Below are positions 24,847 to 32,867 of a stretch of 34,396 nucleotides of DNA, piece by piece (within the stretch, counting starts at the first letter, position 1; every line of letters begins with the position of its first letter). The notes below the pieces were generated by a model. It had not been told where the DNA came from, searched no databases, and saw only the letters and a program-made list of their open reading frames with translations. Origin of the DNA: an uncultured Bacteroidales bacterium. GTDB taxonomy: Bacteria; Bacteroidota; Bacteroidia; Bacteroidales; P3. The position numbers and the translations under genes are program-made. The DNA lies in assembly GCA_900318665.1 (NCBI GenBank), contig ONLQ01000021.1:1-34396 (forward strand). The letters run 5' to 3'.

Positions 24847-25986
24847 TTATAGAATATTCCCGTTCCATAGGTCTGACAGGAATTCCATAACAGGAATTAT
24901 TTCTACTCCGTTCATTCGTCGGCGATAAGTGTCGAGCGAAACGACGATTAGACGGCTATTGGGGAAGTCTTCGGCAAATGCTTTTAACCCATGCAGATGT
25001 CGTGATTTTATCTCCTCGCATGATTTCACTTCAATTGCCACTCGTCCCTCGCCGATAATGGCATCGACTTCATATCCTGATGTGGTGTGCCAATAGGTTA
25101 GTTTTTCGTCGGATTGGTGGTATCCGAGCCATGCTATCAGTTCTTGTATAATGAAGTGTTCAAAGGAGTGCCCGAACAACTCACTGCCAGGTTCCATGTT
25201 GCGTCGTCCAAGTAGGAAGTTGGTGATGCCTACATCGTAGTAATAGAATTTGGGCGAAAGCAGTGCAGTTCGTTTCTTGCTTAATGTAAAGCCGGGTATA
25301 AGGTAGCCCACAAGGGTGTCTTGAAGTATTTCGAAATAGGATTTAACGGTGCGATAGTCAATGCCGCAATCTTGTGCTACATTTTTATATACCAGCATTT
25401 CTCCGTCGCTTTGTGCCGCCACCTCAAGGAATCGCGAAAAGGACTGCAGGTTGCGGGATATGGCTTCTTCGCGTATTTCTTCATTCAGGTAAACATTGAT
25501 GTATGCTCTAAAACGTTCCCAGGGTTTGTCCACTAAATAGTGGCGCGGAATCATACCGTTGTTAACGGCTTTGACGATATTGAAGTCTGGTATCTCAGCA
25601 CTTACAAGTGGATATAGCACTTTTCGTATTGCCCTACCCCCTAGCAGGTTTGCGCCGTATCGTTTCAGTTTTCGTGGACTTGAACCACTAAGAATGAAAC
25701 GAATACCTCGGCGCTGGATCAGTGAATGTACCTCGTCGAGGAGTTGTGGAATTTTTTGTACTTCATCAATAACTACGGTGTCGTTTGGACCTAACGAGTC
25801 AAGCTCCTCGCCCAACAATTCCGGACGACGAAGCAGTCTGTTGTAGTCTTTGGCACGCAGTAGGTCATAGCGATGGCTATTAGGAAACAATTCGTCTAGC
25901 AAGGTGGTTTTACCGACTTGGCGAGCACCCCATAAAAAAATGCTATCATTGTAGTCGGTCTCAAGACTTAATATTCTATTCAGCAT
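24847..25986 (-). CDS. AAA-type ATPase with DUF4143 and PD-(D/E)xK-like C-terminus
   Basis: A 379-residue protein of the AAA_14/DUF4143 class. It has Walker A GARQVGKTT (20-28), Walker B VVIDEVQKIP (71-80) and an arginine-rich sensor segment (LSGSSPRKLKRYGANLLGGRA). A winged-helix-like middle (NVAQDCGIDYRTVKSYFEIL) follows. The DUF4143 tail shows a nuclease-like pattern, with Glu306, Asp308 and Glu319-x-Lys321 in GYEVDAIIGEGRVAIEVKS. Such proteins are common in Bacteroidota and archaea; some are linked to mobile DNA or toxin-like functions, but the biological role is generally unknown. It precedes the SDR gene by 52 bases. Confidence 0.88.
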   Translation of the reverse strand: MLNRILSLETDYNDSIFLWGARQVGKTTLLDELFPNSHRYDLLRAKDYNRLLRRPELLGEELDSLGPNDTVVIDEVQKIPQLLDEVHSLIQRRGIRFILSGSSPRKLKRYGANLLGGRAIRKVLYPLVSAEIPDFNIVKAVNNGMIPRHYLVDKPWERFRAYINVYLNEEIREEAISRNLQSFSRFLEVAAQSDGEMLVYKNVAQDCGIDYRTVKSYFEILQDTLVGYLIPGFTLSKKRTALLSPKFYYYDVGITNFLLGRRNMEPGSELFGHSFEHFIIQELIAWLGYHQSDEKLTYWHTTSGYEVDAIIGEGRVAIEVKSCEEIKSRHLHGLKAFAEDFPNSRLIVVSLDTYRRRMNGVEIIPVMEFLSDLWNGNIL

Positions 25987-26457
25987 AATGTATTTATTTT
26001 ATGAAATAACTACATATATATGTTGTTTTTTCATAATCATTCTACATTAGAAACGTTGGTGATTGCTGAATATTGTGTAAGATGACGTTTTTAATATTGT
26101 TGTAATAAAATTGGTTTGGATGAAGAATTTTCAAGTATTTAATATTGTTTGGTCAATTTTTAGGGTTGTTAAAATGTTGTTTTAGTTGGTGGAATAGGTG
26201 GGATTTTGTGTCGGTTCACAAGGTTGTGGACCACAAGGTTGTGAACTTTGGGTGGCGCGGTGTTTTTTGCTTCTTATAGAAAGCAAAAATATGATAAAAA
26301 TGCTTTTTGCAGAAAGCAGATGATGTTTTGAAAAATGAATTTTTGTTTGAAAGACAGGATGTTAGGTTCTTGCCTGCTTGTTGATGGCATGGAGATGCCT
26401 CGAGGTAACAAACTGCCGCTGTGGTTGTTGGGGGGATTTATTAGTTTATACAAATAG
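25987..26457. other. AT-rich intergenic region with palindromic repeats
   Basis: No gene is supported. The tandem palindrome at 26214-26246 and the hairpin at 26458-26484 are listed separately. A run near 26266-26320 alternates TTTTTGC and GAAAGCAAAAA, giving several short A/T-rich hairpins. An 82-codon minus-strand frame here has no signal peptide, start context or recognisable domain and was not annotated. Confidence 0.4.
26214..26246. repeat. Tandem palindrome: two copies of CACAAGGTTGTG, 15 bp apart
   Basis: CACAAGGTTGTG occurs at 26217-26228 and 26232-26243. Each copy is itself an inverted repeat. The whole block is bounded by GTTC and GAAC, forming a 33-bp nested palindrome. The spacing of 15 bp is unlike most helical-phase operators (10-11 or 21). 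It may bind a regulator or form a cruciform. Confidence 0.6.
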
Positions 26458-26484
26458 CAGCGGCGGATGTCAAATCCGCCGCTG
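26458..26484. repeat. 11-bp perfect GC-rich hairpin downstream of the 26553 gene
   Basis: CAGCGGCGGAT (26458-26468) pairs with ATCCGCCGCTG (26474-26484) around a 5-base loop, about 70 bases after the stop of the minus-strand four-helix gene. It may end the cassette transcript, but no U-run follows directly on the minus strand. It resembles the GC-rich palindromes at 7043 and 22821. Confidence 0.6.
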
Positions 26485-26552
26485 TATAATTTAAAATAGT
26501 ATGTTTGTATAGATATATTCAATATAATGAATAGGGGCTCAATTATTATAAT

Positions 26553-26966
26553 TTATTTTCTTGATAATACTCGGTTTTGAATAAAATGAATAAGTATAAT
26601 TGCTGGAAATATAATACAATAAATTACAATATTTATAACTTCATAAGAAGTGTGGAAAACATCTGCTAATGTATAGAGCATTCCCATACAAGCTACAAAT
26701 TGTAATTGTATAGAATACGCTAAAAATTCTTTAAATACAACAAATGTAAATATTAAATATAAAACTAGTAATATACTATTTATTGTAAAATATTTCCAAC
26801 TTCTCTTAACGAGAGATTTGCATAAAGTATATAAAGCACATAAAATACAAATTATAGGTAATAAATAGATGCAGATTAAAACACTACTCGTATAATAATC
26901 TAATCCAAATATCTTACCTATAATAAATAGACCTCCACAACATAAAGCAAAGATAAAGTGTATCAT
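26553..26966 (-). CDS. Four-helix integral membrane protein, unknown function
   Basis: A 137-residue, very hydrophobic protein with about four transmembrane helices (FIFALCCGGLFIIGKIFG, SSVLICIYLLPIICILCALYTL, FTINSILLVLYLIFTFVVF, VINIVIYCIIFPAIILIHFI). Few charged residues are seen and no family was recognised. It follows the secreted Asn-rich protein after 37 bases on the same strand, so the two are probably co-transcribed. Codon use is extremely A/T-rich compared with the flanking housekeeping genes, consistent with acquired DNA. Confidence 0.65.
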   Translation of the reverse strand: MIHFIFALCCGGLFIIGKIFGLDYYTSSVLICIYLLPIICILCALYTLCKSLVKRSWKYFTINSILLVLYLIFTFVVFKEFLAYSIQLQFVACMGMLYTLADVFHTSYEVINIVIYCIIFPAIILIHFIQNRVLSRK

Positions 26967-27003
26967 ATTATACTAAATTTATTTATAATGCTGCAAAACA
27001 TTA

Positions 27004-27477
27004 TCACATATTGAAATAAACATATGTTCCGCCTATTGAAACTTTATATCTATAATTTCTAGCAGCCATTCCATCTTGTGTGGAATTTGTTGGATGTGGA
27101 TTGTCCGGATACATGGATTGCCAGTTCTGTTGTCCTAATTGGTTTTGTGAAGTACTATAATTCCAAATCTGACCATTATGGTATCTCAGGTTTACTAGAG
27201 ATGTTCTTCCGTCATTTGAGAAATATACGCCTTGAATGATTCTATCTGAATTATTGCCATAGTTGTTATTATAACCGTTGTTTTGGTAACTTGTTGTTGA
27301 ATTATTGTTATTTCCTTGAAGAAGTGCTTTTCTTACAGCTTGTTCTCCATATTGTTGAATGGCTTCTGCTATTTGACGGTTTAATGCTGGGTCAGATGTC
27401 ATTAGGTCACGTGGAACATACTGAGCGTAGGCAATCGCACTGATGCAAAAGAGCATAATTAACATTAGTTTTTTCAT
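27004..27477 (-). CDS. Secreted Asn-rich protein, unknown function
   Basis: A 157-residue protein with a signal peptide (MKKLMLIMLFCISAIAYAQ). A short helical part (DPALNRQIAEAIQQYGEQAVRKALLQG) is followed by an Asn/Tyr/Gly-rich linker (NNNNSTTSYQNNGYNNNYGNNSD). A C-terminal beta-type domain follows (IIQGVYFSNDGRTSLVNLRYHNGQIWNYSTSQN to NYRYKVSIGGTYVYFNM). I do not recognise the family. The start lies 68 bases downstream of structured RNA-2 on the same strand. This copies the arrangement at 6181-6891, although the two proteins share no visible sequence similarity beyond the signal peptide. Confidence 0.72.
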   Translation of the reverse strand: MKKLMLIMLFCISAIAYAQYVPRDLMTSDPALNRQIAEAIQQYGEQAVRKALLQGNNNNSTTSYQNNGYNNNYGNNSDRIIQGVYFSNDGRTSLVNLRYHNGQIWNYSTSQNQLGQQNWQSMYPDNPHPTNSTQDGMAARNYRYKVSIGGTYVYFNM

Positions 27478-27544
27478 TGTCTAATCCCTAATTTTGTGTC
27501 GGGCGCAACTTTTATTCTTGCGGTGCCTACAAGTTGGAAAAATG

Positions 27545-27725
27545 AAAAAAACAAAGCGTGGCACTGTATGTCTCGCATTGTACTTGATGGTCGTCGGAAT
27601 AACCAGTATCACTAATGGAAAAACAGTCCACGCTATCTGCGTGGAACCGTTGTGCAGCCTTGTGATACTTTGAAAATTTCCGACGTTTTCAAGTACAAGG
27701 AAGCATAACGCTTCAATTAATTTTA
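27545..27725 (-). ncRNA. Structured RNA-2: long interrupted rod, homologous to RNA-1 at 6181-6383
   Basis: Read on the minus strand, the nested stems in plus coordinates are 27554-27559/27708-27713 (6 bp), 27578-27586/27690-27698 (9 bp), 27592-27599/27678-27685 (8 bp), 27605-27612/27662-27669 (8 bp) and the apical 27627-27633/27639-27645 (7 bp); all are perfect. A -7 element sits just upstream and the 3' end runs into TTTGTTTTTTC, so both ends are defined. The apical AGCGTGGACT, the preceding ACAACG, the 5' AAGCG and the 3' CCACGCT plus T-run match RNA-1 in the same order. At about 180 bases this is 6S-like in size and shape. Identity remains unproven. Confidence 0.7.
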
Positions 27726-27731
27726 TGATTG

Positions 27732-27739
27732 CAAATGTA
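27732..27739 (-). promoter_or_regulatory. -7 promoter element of structured RNA-2
   Basis: The minus strand reads TACATTTG, a perfect TAnnTTTG, placing the start near 27725, twelve bases before the first stem of RNA-2. No TTTG -33 box is apparent. Confidence 0.66.
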
Positions 27740-27832
27740 CTAAATTTTTGGATTTTGGTGGAATTGTTTTTGTGGGGTGGTTGGTTTTTGTGGTGGTGGA
27801 AGATTGGTTGGAGGGGGTTGGAGAATTTTGTG

Positions 27833-27840
27833 TATTTTTG
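27833..27840 (+). promoter_or_regulatory. -7 promoter element of the DUF4175 gene
   Basis: TATTTTTG matches TAnnTTTG, 18 bases before the ATG at 27859. A GTTG at 27807-27810 is a weak -33 candidate at 22 bases. It is divergent from the RNA-2 promoter, with the two -7 elements about 93 bases apart. Confidence 0.6.
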
Positions 27841-27858
27841 TAATTTTAATTTTGTTGC

Positions 27859-30800
27859 ATGGAAGAACGGAATCTGATTATTGAACAACTGGATGGGTTT
27901 ATCCGCAAGTATTACAAGAACAGGGTGATACGGGGCTCGTTGTGGGCTGCTGCTGTGCTGCTGGGGCTGTTTATCGTGCTGCTGGCGGCTGAGGGGCTGG
28001 GCTGGTTTTCGCCTGTGGTGAGGGGGCTGTTGTTTTGGGGTTTTGTGTTGGTGGCTGTGGGACTGACGGCTTGGCTGGTGGTGTTGCCGCTGATGAAGAT
28101 GTACCGTCTGGGCAGTCGTATCAGTTATGAGCAGGCGGCGGTGATAATTGGAGAGCATTTTCCCGAGGTCAAGGACAAACTATTGAACCTCTTGCAGTTG
28201 CAACAGATGGGGCAGGAGGCAGACAACGATTTGCTGCGTGCTGGCATTGAGCAGAAGACGGCACAACTCTCCCCTATCCCGTTCAAGAATGCTATCAATC
28301 TGAAAGCCAACAAGAAATATGTGAAATATGCCGCTGTACCGCTGGGATTGATTGTGCTGGCGCTGATAGTGGCGCCGCGGTTGGTTACGGAGCCGTCGAA
28401 GCGTATTGCCAACTATAATACCACTTATGAGCGTCCTGCGCCGTTCCGCTTTGTGGTGGAGAACGAGCGTTTGGAGGTGGCGCAGCAGGAGGATTTCTTG
28501 TTGCGTGTTGCTGTGGAGGGCGAGGCTCTGCCTGCGGAAGCATACGTGTTGATGGATGGGCGTCGCTATAAGATGCAGCAACAGGACAGGAGTCATTTCT
28601 CCTATCTTTTTAAGCAGCAGGGACGTAGTGTGGATTTCCAACTGACGGCTGCCGGAGTAACGTCGGGTGAGTATGCGTTGCAGGTGTTTCCGAAGCCTGC
28701 GGTGGTGGATTTCCAGGTGTCGCTGAACTATCCTGCCTATACCCATCAGGCTGCCACGACGCTGTCGAACCAGGGTGATATGAGTGTTTCACAAGGAACA
28801 TCGGTCAAGTGGTTGTTTTTGACCAAGGATGTCGATACGCTGCGTTTTGCCATAGACGGCCGCACGACGGCATATATTCCCGACCGTAACGGACGTGTGG
28901 CGGTGCAGGTGCGTGCCATGGAGTCGTTTGGATATAGTTTTTATGTGGCCAACAAGCGTGCTCGCAACAGCGACACGCTGCGCTATGCGGTGTCGGTGGT
29001 GCCTGATGTGGCTCCGATGATAGCCGTGGTGGAGACGGCAGACTCTTCCCTACCCGACCGCCGTTTCTTTCATGGAAGGATAAAGGACGACTATGGTTTT
29101 TCGCGGCTGGAAATGGTTGTGATAAAGAGTAATGCGACGGACACAACTGTGCATGAACGAATGAGTTATCCTGTGGCATTGACCAAGGAGGTGTCGCAGG
29201 AGTTTCTGTATGCTTTCAATATGGCGGAGATTAGTCTGTCGCCTGGCGATAGGCTGCAATACTATTTCGAGGTGTGGGACAATGATGCGATACACGGGCC
29301 TAAATCGGCCACTTCGCAGCAGTTCCTGATGGAGGTGCCGACGGAGCGTGAATTGTCGCAAATATTGGATAAAAATAGTGCTGAGGCGGTGGAGAGTGCC
29401 GAGCGCTCGATGAGCGAATTGAAGAAACTGCAAGAGGAGATAAACGAACTGATGCGCCGTCTGGTGGATAAGAAAGAACTGGGCTGGCAGGAAAAGAAGC
29501 AGTTGCAGGAATTGGCGGAGCGGCAGAAAGAGGTGCGTGAGGAGTTGCAGAAGATGCAGCAGCAACTGCAGGAGAACAACCAATTGGAAGAAAAATACCG
29601 TGAGCAGAACGACCAAATACGTGAGAAACAAGAGGAATTGGACCGTCTGATGAACGAGGTGATGAACGACGAGATGAAGGAAATGATGGAGCAGATAGAC
29701 AAACTGTTGCAGGAGATGGATAAGAACAAGGTGCAGGAGCAACTTGATAATCTGAAGTTGGACAATGAGCAGTTGGAGAAGCAGATAGACCAAAACATTG
29801 AGTTGATGAAGCGGTTGGAGATGGAGAAGAAGGTGGACAATGCTGTGCGTCAGATGGACGAATTGGCTAAGAAACAAGAGGAATTGGCTAAGGAGACGGA
29901 GGCTTTGGACAAGGCGAAACTGTCGAAAGAGGAGGCTGCCAAGAAACAGGAGGAACTGCAGAAGAGACAGGAGCAGTTGTCGCAGGAATTTCAGGAGCAG
30001 AAAAAGGAGATAGAACAGATACAGAAGGACTACAAGGAGATAGATAAGAATCTGGATTTCAAGGTGGATAAGGAGTTGGAGAAGAAGATAGAGCAGAACC
30101 AGCAGGAGGCGCAGCAGCAGATGGAGAAAAAGAAGAACAAGCAGGCATCGAAGAAGCAGCAGGAGGCCGCCGAAGAGATGCAGCAGATGTCGGAGCAACT
30201 GGCTGCCGAGCAGATGCGTATGGAACAGGAGGACCTGGCTGAGGATAGCGACATGATACGTAGGCTGCTGAAGAGTCTCGTGCAGTTGTCGAAAGACCAG
30301 GAAAGCCTTATAGACCAAGCGAATAAGACCTATATACAAGATCCGCGCTATCAGGAGATTATAGCGTCGCAGAATAAGATAAAAGATGATTTCCGCAATG
30401 TGGAAGACTCGCTTTCGGCCATTGCCAAACGTCAGGTTAGTGTGGCGTCGGCCATAACGCGCGAGGTGGGCAATGTGAACAGCAATGTGCAGCGGTCGCT
30501 CTCTTCCCTACTCCGTTTTAACCAGTCGTTTTATGGCAATGCCCACAATACGGGAGCGGCACAGCCCATGCAGTACGGTATGACGGCTTTGAACAATCTG
30601 TCACTGTTACTGGCTGAAAGTCTTGACGATATGCAGAATCAGATGCGTCAGAACGCGATGCAGCAGAAGTCGGGCAACTGTAAGCGGAATTGCAAACAGC
30701 AGCAGCCGGGCAACAGCAAGAACTCCAACAGCAAGAAGCCTTCGGCCAAGAGTATGAAGCAGATGCAGGAGGAATTGAACAAGCAGTTGGAGGCGCTGAA

Positions 30801-31302
30801 AAAGCAACTGGACCAGCAGGGCAAGAACCAGCAGCAGGGTAGCGGCCGCCACAAGATAGGACAGCAGGGACAGATGAGCGAGGAGTTTTCGAAGATGGCT
30901 GCACAGCAGGAGATGATACGCCGCATGATGCAGCAATATGGGCAGGAAATGAAGCAGAACGCTGCTGGCAACGCACAGATGGCCAAAGAGATAGACGAAA
31001 TGATGCGTCAGATGGAGCAGACGGAGACAGACCTTGTGAACAAGACCATCACGCAGCAGACTATCAAGCGTCAGCAGCAGATAATGACCCGATTGCTGGA
31101 GCATGAAAAGGCCGAAATGCAGCGCGAAAAAGAGGAGCGTAGGCAGAGTCGTGAGGCATCGGAACAGTACCAGCCAAGCCCTGCGGATATTGAGAAATAT
31201 GAGCAACTGAAACGCTCAAATCAGGAACTCTTCCGCACCACTCCCCCATCGCTGACGCCTTACTACAAGAAGAAGGTTTCGGAGTATTTCTATGGGCTGT
31301 AG
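27859..31302 (+). CDS. DUF4175 family large membrane protein with long coiled coil
   Basis: A 1147-residue protein. The N-terminus has two close transmembrane helices (about 22-46 and 52-75) and a third near 154-176 (YVKYAAVPLGLIVLALIVAP). A periplasmic-looking beta-rich region follows (about 180-500; FRFVVENERLEVAQQEDFLLRVAVEGE, YYFEVWDNDAIHGPKSATSQQF). About 500 residues of Glu/Gln/Lys/Met-rich coiled coil come next, and a conserved end (ELFRTTPPSLTPYYKKKVSEYFYGL). The layout fits the DUF4175 family of Bacteroidota, whose function is unknown to me. A filament-like or scaffold role is only inference from the coiled coil. The minus strand shows a spurious Leu-rich frame caused by the composition. 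Confidence 0.85.
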   Translation: MEERNLIIEQLDGFIRKYYKNRVIRGSLWAAAVLLGLFIVLLAAEGLGWFSPVVRGLLFWGFVLVAVGLTAWLVVLPLMKMYRLGSRISYEQAAVIIGEHFPEVKDKLLNLLQLQQMGQEADNDLLRAGIEQKTAQLSPIPFKNAINLKANKKYVKYAAVPLGLIVLALIVAPRLVTEPSKRIANYNTTYERPAPFRFVVENERLEVAQQEDFLLRVAVEGEALPAEAYVLMDGRRYKMQQQDRSHFSYLFKQQGRSVDFQLTAAGVTSGEYALQVFPKPAVVDFQVSLNYPAYTHQAATTLSNQGDMSVSQGTSVKWLFLTKDVDTLRFAIDGRTTAYIPDRNGRVAVQVRAMESFGYSFYVANKRARNSDTLRYAVSVVPDVAPMIAVVETADSSLPDRRFFHGRIKDDYGFSRLEMVVIKSNATDTTVHERMSYPVALTKEVSQEFLYAFNMAEISLSPGDRLQYYFEVWDNDAIHGPKSATSQQFLMEVPTERELSQILDKNSAEAVESAERSMSELKKLQEEINELMRRLVDKKELGWQEKKQLQELAERQKEVREELQKMQQQLQENNQLEEKYREQNDQIREKQEELDRLMNEVMNDEMKEMMEQIDKLLQEMDKNKVQEQLDNLKLDNEQLEKQIDQNIELMKRLEMEKKVDNAVRQMDELAKKQEELAKETEALDKAKLSKEEAAKKQEELQKRQEQLSQEFQEQKKEIEQIQKDYKEIDKNLDFKVDKELEKKIEQNQQEAQQQMEKKKNKQASKKQQEAAEEMQQMSEQLAAEQMRMEQEDLAEDSDMIRRLLKSLVQLSKDQESLIDQANKTYIQDPRYQEIIASQNKIKDDFRNVEDSLSAIAKRQVSVASAITREVGNVNSNVQRSLSSLLRFNQSFYGNAHNTGAAQPMQYGMTALNNLSLLLAESLDDMQNQMRQNAMQQKSGNCKRNCKQQQPGNSKNSNSKKPSAKSMKQMQEELNKQLEALKKQLDQQGKNQQQGSGRHKIGQQGQMSEEFSKMAAQQEMIRRMMQQYGQEMKQNAAGNAQMAKEIDEMMRQMEQTETDLVNKTITQQTIKRQQQIMTRLLEHEKAEMQREKEERRQSREASEQYQPSPADIEKYEQLKRSNQELFRTTPPSLTPYYKKKVSEYFYGL

Positions 31303-31403
31303 AACCTATGAATCAAGCAAAAAGTTATTCTTGGTAATGATACCGAGTAGTTGTGGATAATGACTACAATTATAGGTGTAATATTAAGTAAATCAGTAAG
31401 ATT

Positions 31404-32198
31404 ATGAATGAGGTTTTTAATAAGGAGGATTCTAAACCTGGCGTCATAGATAAGATATTATCTATTGTGGGTATATGCTGGCGAGTTTTGCTTACTGTGT
31501 TTTTTGTTGCCAGTTTGCCTGATGTTGGCGTAGCCATATTTATCGCTGTACTATTTGTTGTCTCGCTGTTGATAAAGCGTTGGCGTAGAAATGGTTGGAA
31601 GAATAGTTCGGCAAACAAGGAGAAATCGAACGAGCAGATAAAAGAGATGATAGAATTGACTGATGAAATCTTGTTTTTCAGCAATAAAATAGAAAATGAT
31701 GAGGGTTTGCAGCAAGCGTTAGAGAGACATTCGATTAAAATCAATGACGTTGACGGTCGTCCATTGTGTGGCGAGGGTCGGGAGATACGCGGTGCTGTTT
31801 TCGTTGATGTTGCGCACTGCTATGGTGCACTGGTAAATGGTTTTCGTTTTGGTGTTCCAGCTGAGAATGCGGTGGCTATTCTGTTGTTGAAACTGCTTGA
31901 CAGACAGGATGCTATCATTCCGTTGCGAAATGGCTTGGTTTTTATTAATAAGAATACGAGAGAGATGCTACAATTGTATGTCTCACAGGTCAGTACTCAT
32001 AATTATGGCTCGGTAGGCGATTATGGTTTCATAGTTGCTTCGGTGCTTGCTGACTATAACCGTGACCTTGCTTCATCGTATCTTGATTTGTTGTATCGTT
32101 TGTCGGAAATGGTGGCTAAATCGACCAATGCGGTCAGCGAACGCCAGCAAGCATTTCTGAATAAGATAAAAAGGATGCAAGATAAAGTAAATCAGTAA
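31404..32198 (+). CDS. Membrane-anchored protein with a possible TerB-like C-terminus
   Basis: A 264-residue protein. It has a hydrophobic hairpin near the N-terminus (IVGICWRVLLTVFFVASL and VGVAIFIAVLFVVSLLI), a charged linker (KRWRRNGWKNSSANKEKSNEQ) and a mostly helical soluble domain. The end (YLDLLYRLSEMVAKSTNAVSERQQAFLNKIKRM) resembles the helical repeat of TerB-like domains, which typically read ...KADGxVSxxExxFL. That assignment is weak because the acidic metal-binding residues are missing here. It lies 101 bases after the DUF4175 gene with no clear promoter, and converges with yraN. Confidence 0.68.
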   Translation: MNEVFNKEDSKPGVIDKILSIVGICWRVLLTVFFVASLPDVGVAIFIAVLFVVSLLIKRWRRNGWKNSSANKEKSNEQIKEMIELTDEILFFSNKIENDEGLQQALERHSIKINDVDGRPLCGEGREIRGAVFVDVAHCYGALVNGFRFGVPAENAVAILLLKLLDRQDAIIPLRNGLVFINKNTREMLQLYVSQVSTHNYGSVGDYGFIVASVLADYNRDLASSYLDLLYRLSEMVAKSTNAVSERQQAFLNKIKRMQDKVNQ

Positions 32199-32226
32199 TA
32201 TCGGCGATGCCTTTTAGTCGTATGCC

Positions 32227-32619
32227 TTATACGTTAATGTGGGTTGTTTTGCTGAGGGCGTCGATGACTGTGAAGGCGTTTGGGAAATGATTAAGCGTTG
32301 TCGTTGTGCCGTCGGTGGTGATGGCGATGATGTCAAAGCGGGCTTCTTCAGTTCGTTTTTTTTCAGTGATATAGTGGTTTGCCAGACGCACATAGGCACG
32401 CTGTTTTGCCTTGTCGACAAAGGTCTCTGGCTCGCCGAAAGTGTTGTTGCTGCGAGTTTTTACCTCGACAAACACAATGATGTCGTCGGTGTAGGCAATG
32501 ATGTCGGCCTCTAATTTGCCATAGCGCCAGTTGGTCTCTAATATGGCGTATCCTTTCTCGCGGAGGTAGTCGCAAGCCATCGATTCCCCTACCCTACCTT
32601 TTTCGTTGTGTGTTGCCAT
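32227..32619 (-). CDS. YraN family (UPF0102) predicted endonuclease-fold protein
   Basis: A 130-residue protein with the UPF0102 pattern. It shows GRVGESMACDYLREKGYAILETNWRYGKLEADIIAYTDDIIVFVEVKTRS, in which Asp39, Glu52 and Lys54 form the PD-(D/E)xK-like site related to archaeal Holliday-junction resolvases. The function is not established for most members. The start at 32619 is preferred over the in-frame ATG at 32709 because a perfect -7 element (32671-32678) lies between them and would start transcription downstream of the longer start. The extra 30 residues of the long form also show no family similarity. Confidence 0.9.
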   Translation of the reverse strand: MATHNEKGRVGESMACDYLREKGYAILETNWRYGKLEADIIAYTDDIIVFVEVKTRSNNTFGEPETFVDKAKQRAYVRLANHYITEKKRTEEARFDIIAITTDGTTTTLNHFPNAFTVIDALSKTTHINV

Positions 32620-32670
32620 GTGGCTGTATGTTTGATTGTTAAGCCTATTGTTTTCCCGTGTTAATATTGA

Positions 32671-32678
32671 CAAAGTTA
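32671..32678 (-). promoter_or_regulatory. -7 promoter element of yraN, which fixes its start
   Basis: The minus strand reads TAACTTTG, a perfect TAnnTTTG, 51 bases upstream of the ATG at 32619. Transcription would start near 32664, inside any longer reading frame. Confidence 0.65.
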
Positions 32679-32834
32679 CGCTTTTCTGCCTAAATCGGCG
32701 TTTAGACACCGTTGAAATTCTTTAGATAAATTAGGTTGGTTTGCATAATGTTTCATTTTTTGACTTTTATTTTTTTAACAACTTATTGTATATAAGTTTC
32801 GGACGCTGATTTTATTGGCAATTACAAAAAATAG

Positions 32835-32842
32835 TATCTTTG
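32835..32842 (+). promoter_or_regulatory. -7 promoter element of the GHKL-like gene
   Basis: TATCTTTG followed by CA matches TAnnTTTG and lies 25 bases before the ATG at 32868. A TTGG 17 bases upstream is a possible but close -33 box. Confidence 0.66.
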
Positions 32843-32867
32843 CATAGTTATTTATGTTTAACGTGGT

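Noticed and set aside
26274-26522. An 82-codon minus-strand frame in the 26-kb intergenic region
   Set aside because: It spans the GC-rich hairpin and A/T hairpins, has no signal peptide or family pattern and no promoter.
27481-28158. A 225-codon minus-strand frame across the RNA-2 region
   Set aside because: It overlaps RNA-2, two promoters and the start of the DUF4175 gene, and its translation is low-complexity His/Gln-rich.
29050-30339. A 429-codon Leu-rich frame on the minus strand inside the DUF4175 gene
   Set aside because: It is the mirror of the CAG/GAG-rich coiled coil on the plus strand, has no signal or domain, and lies wholly within a well-supported gene.
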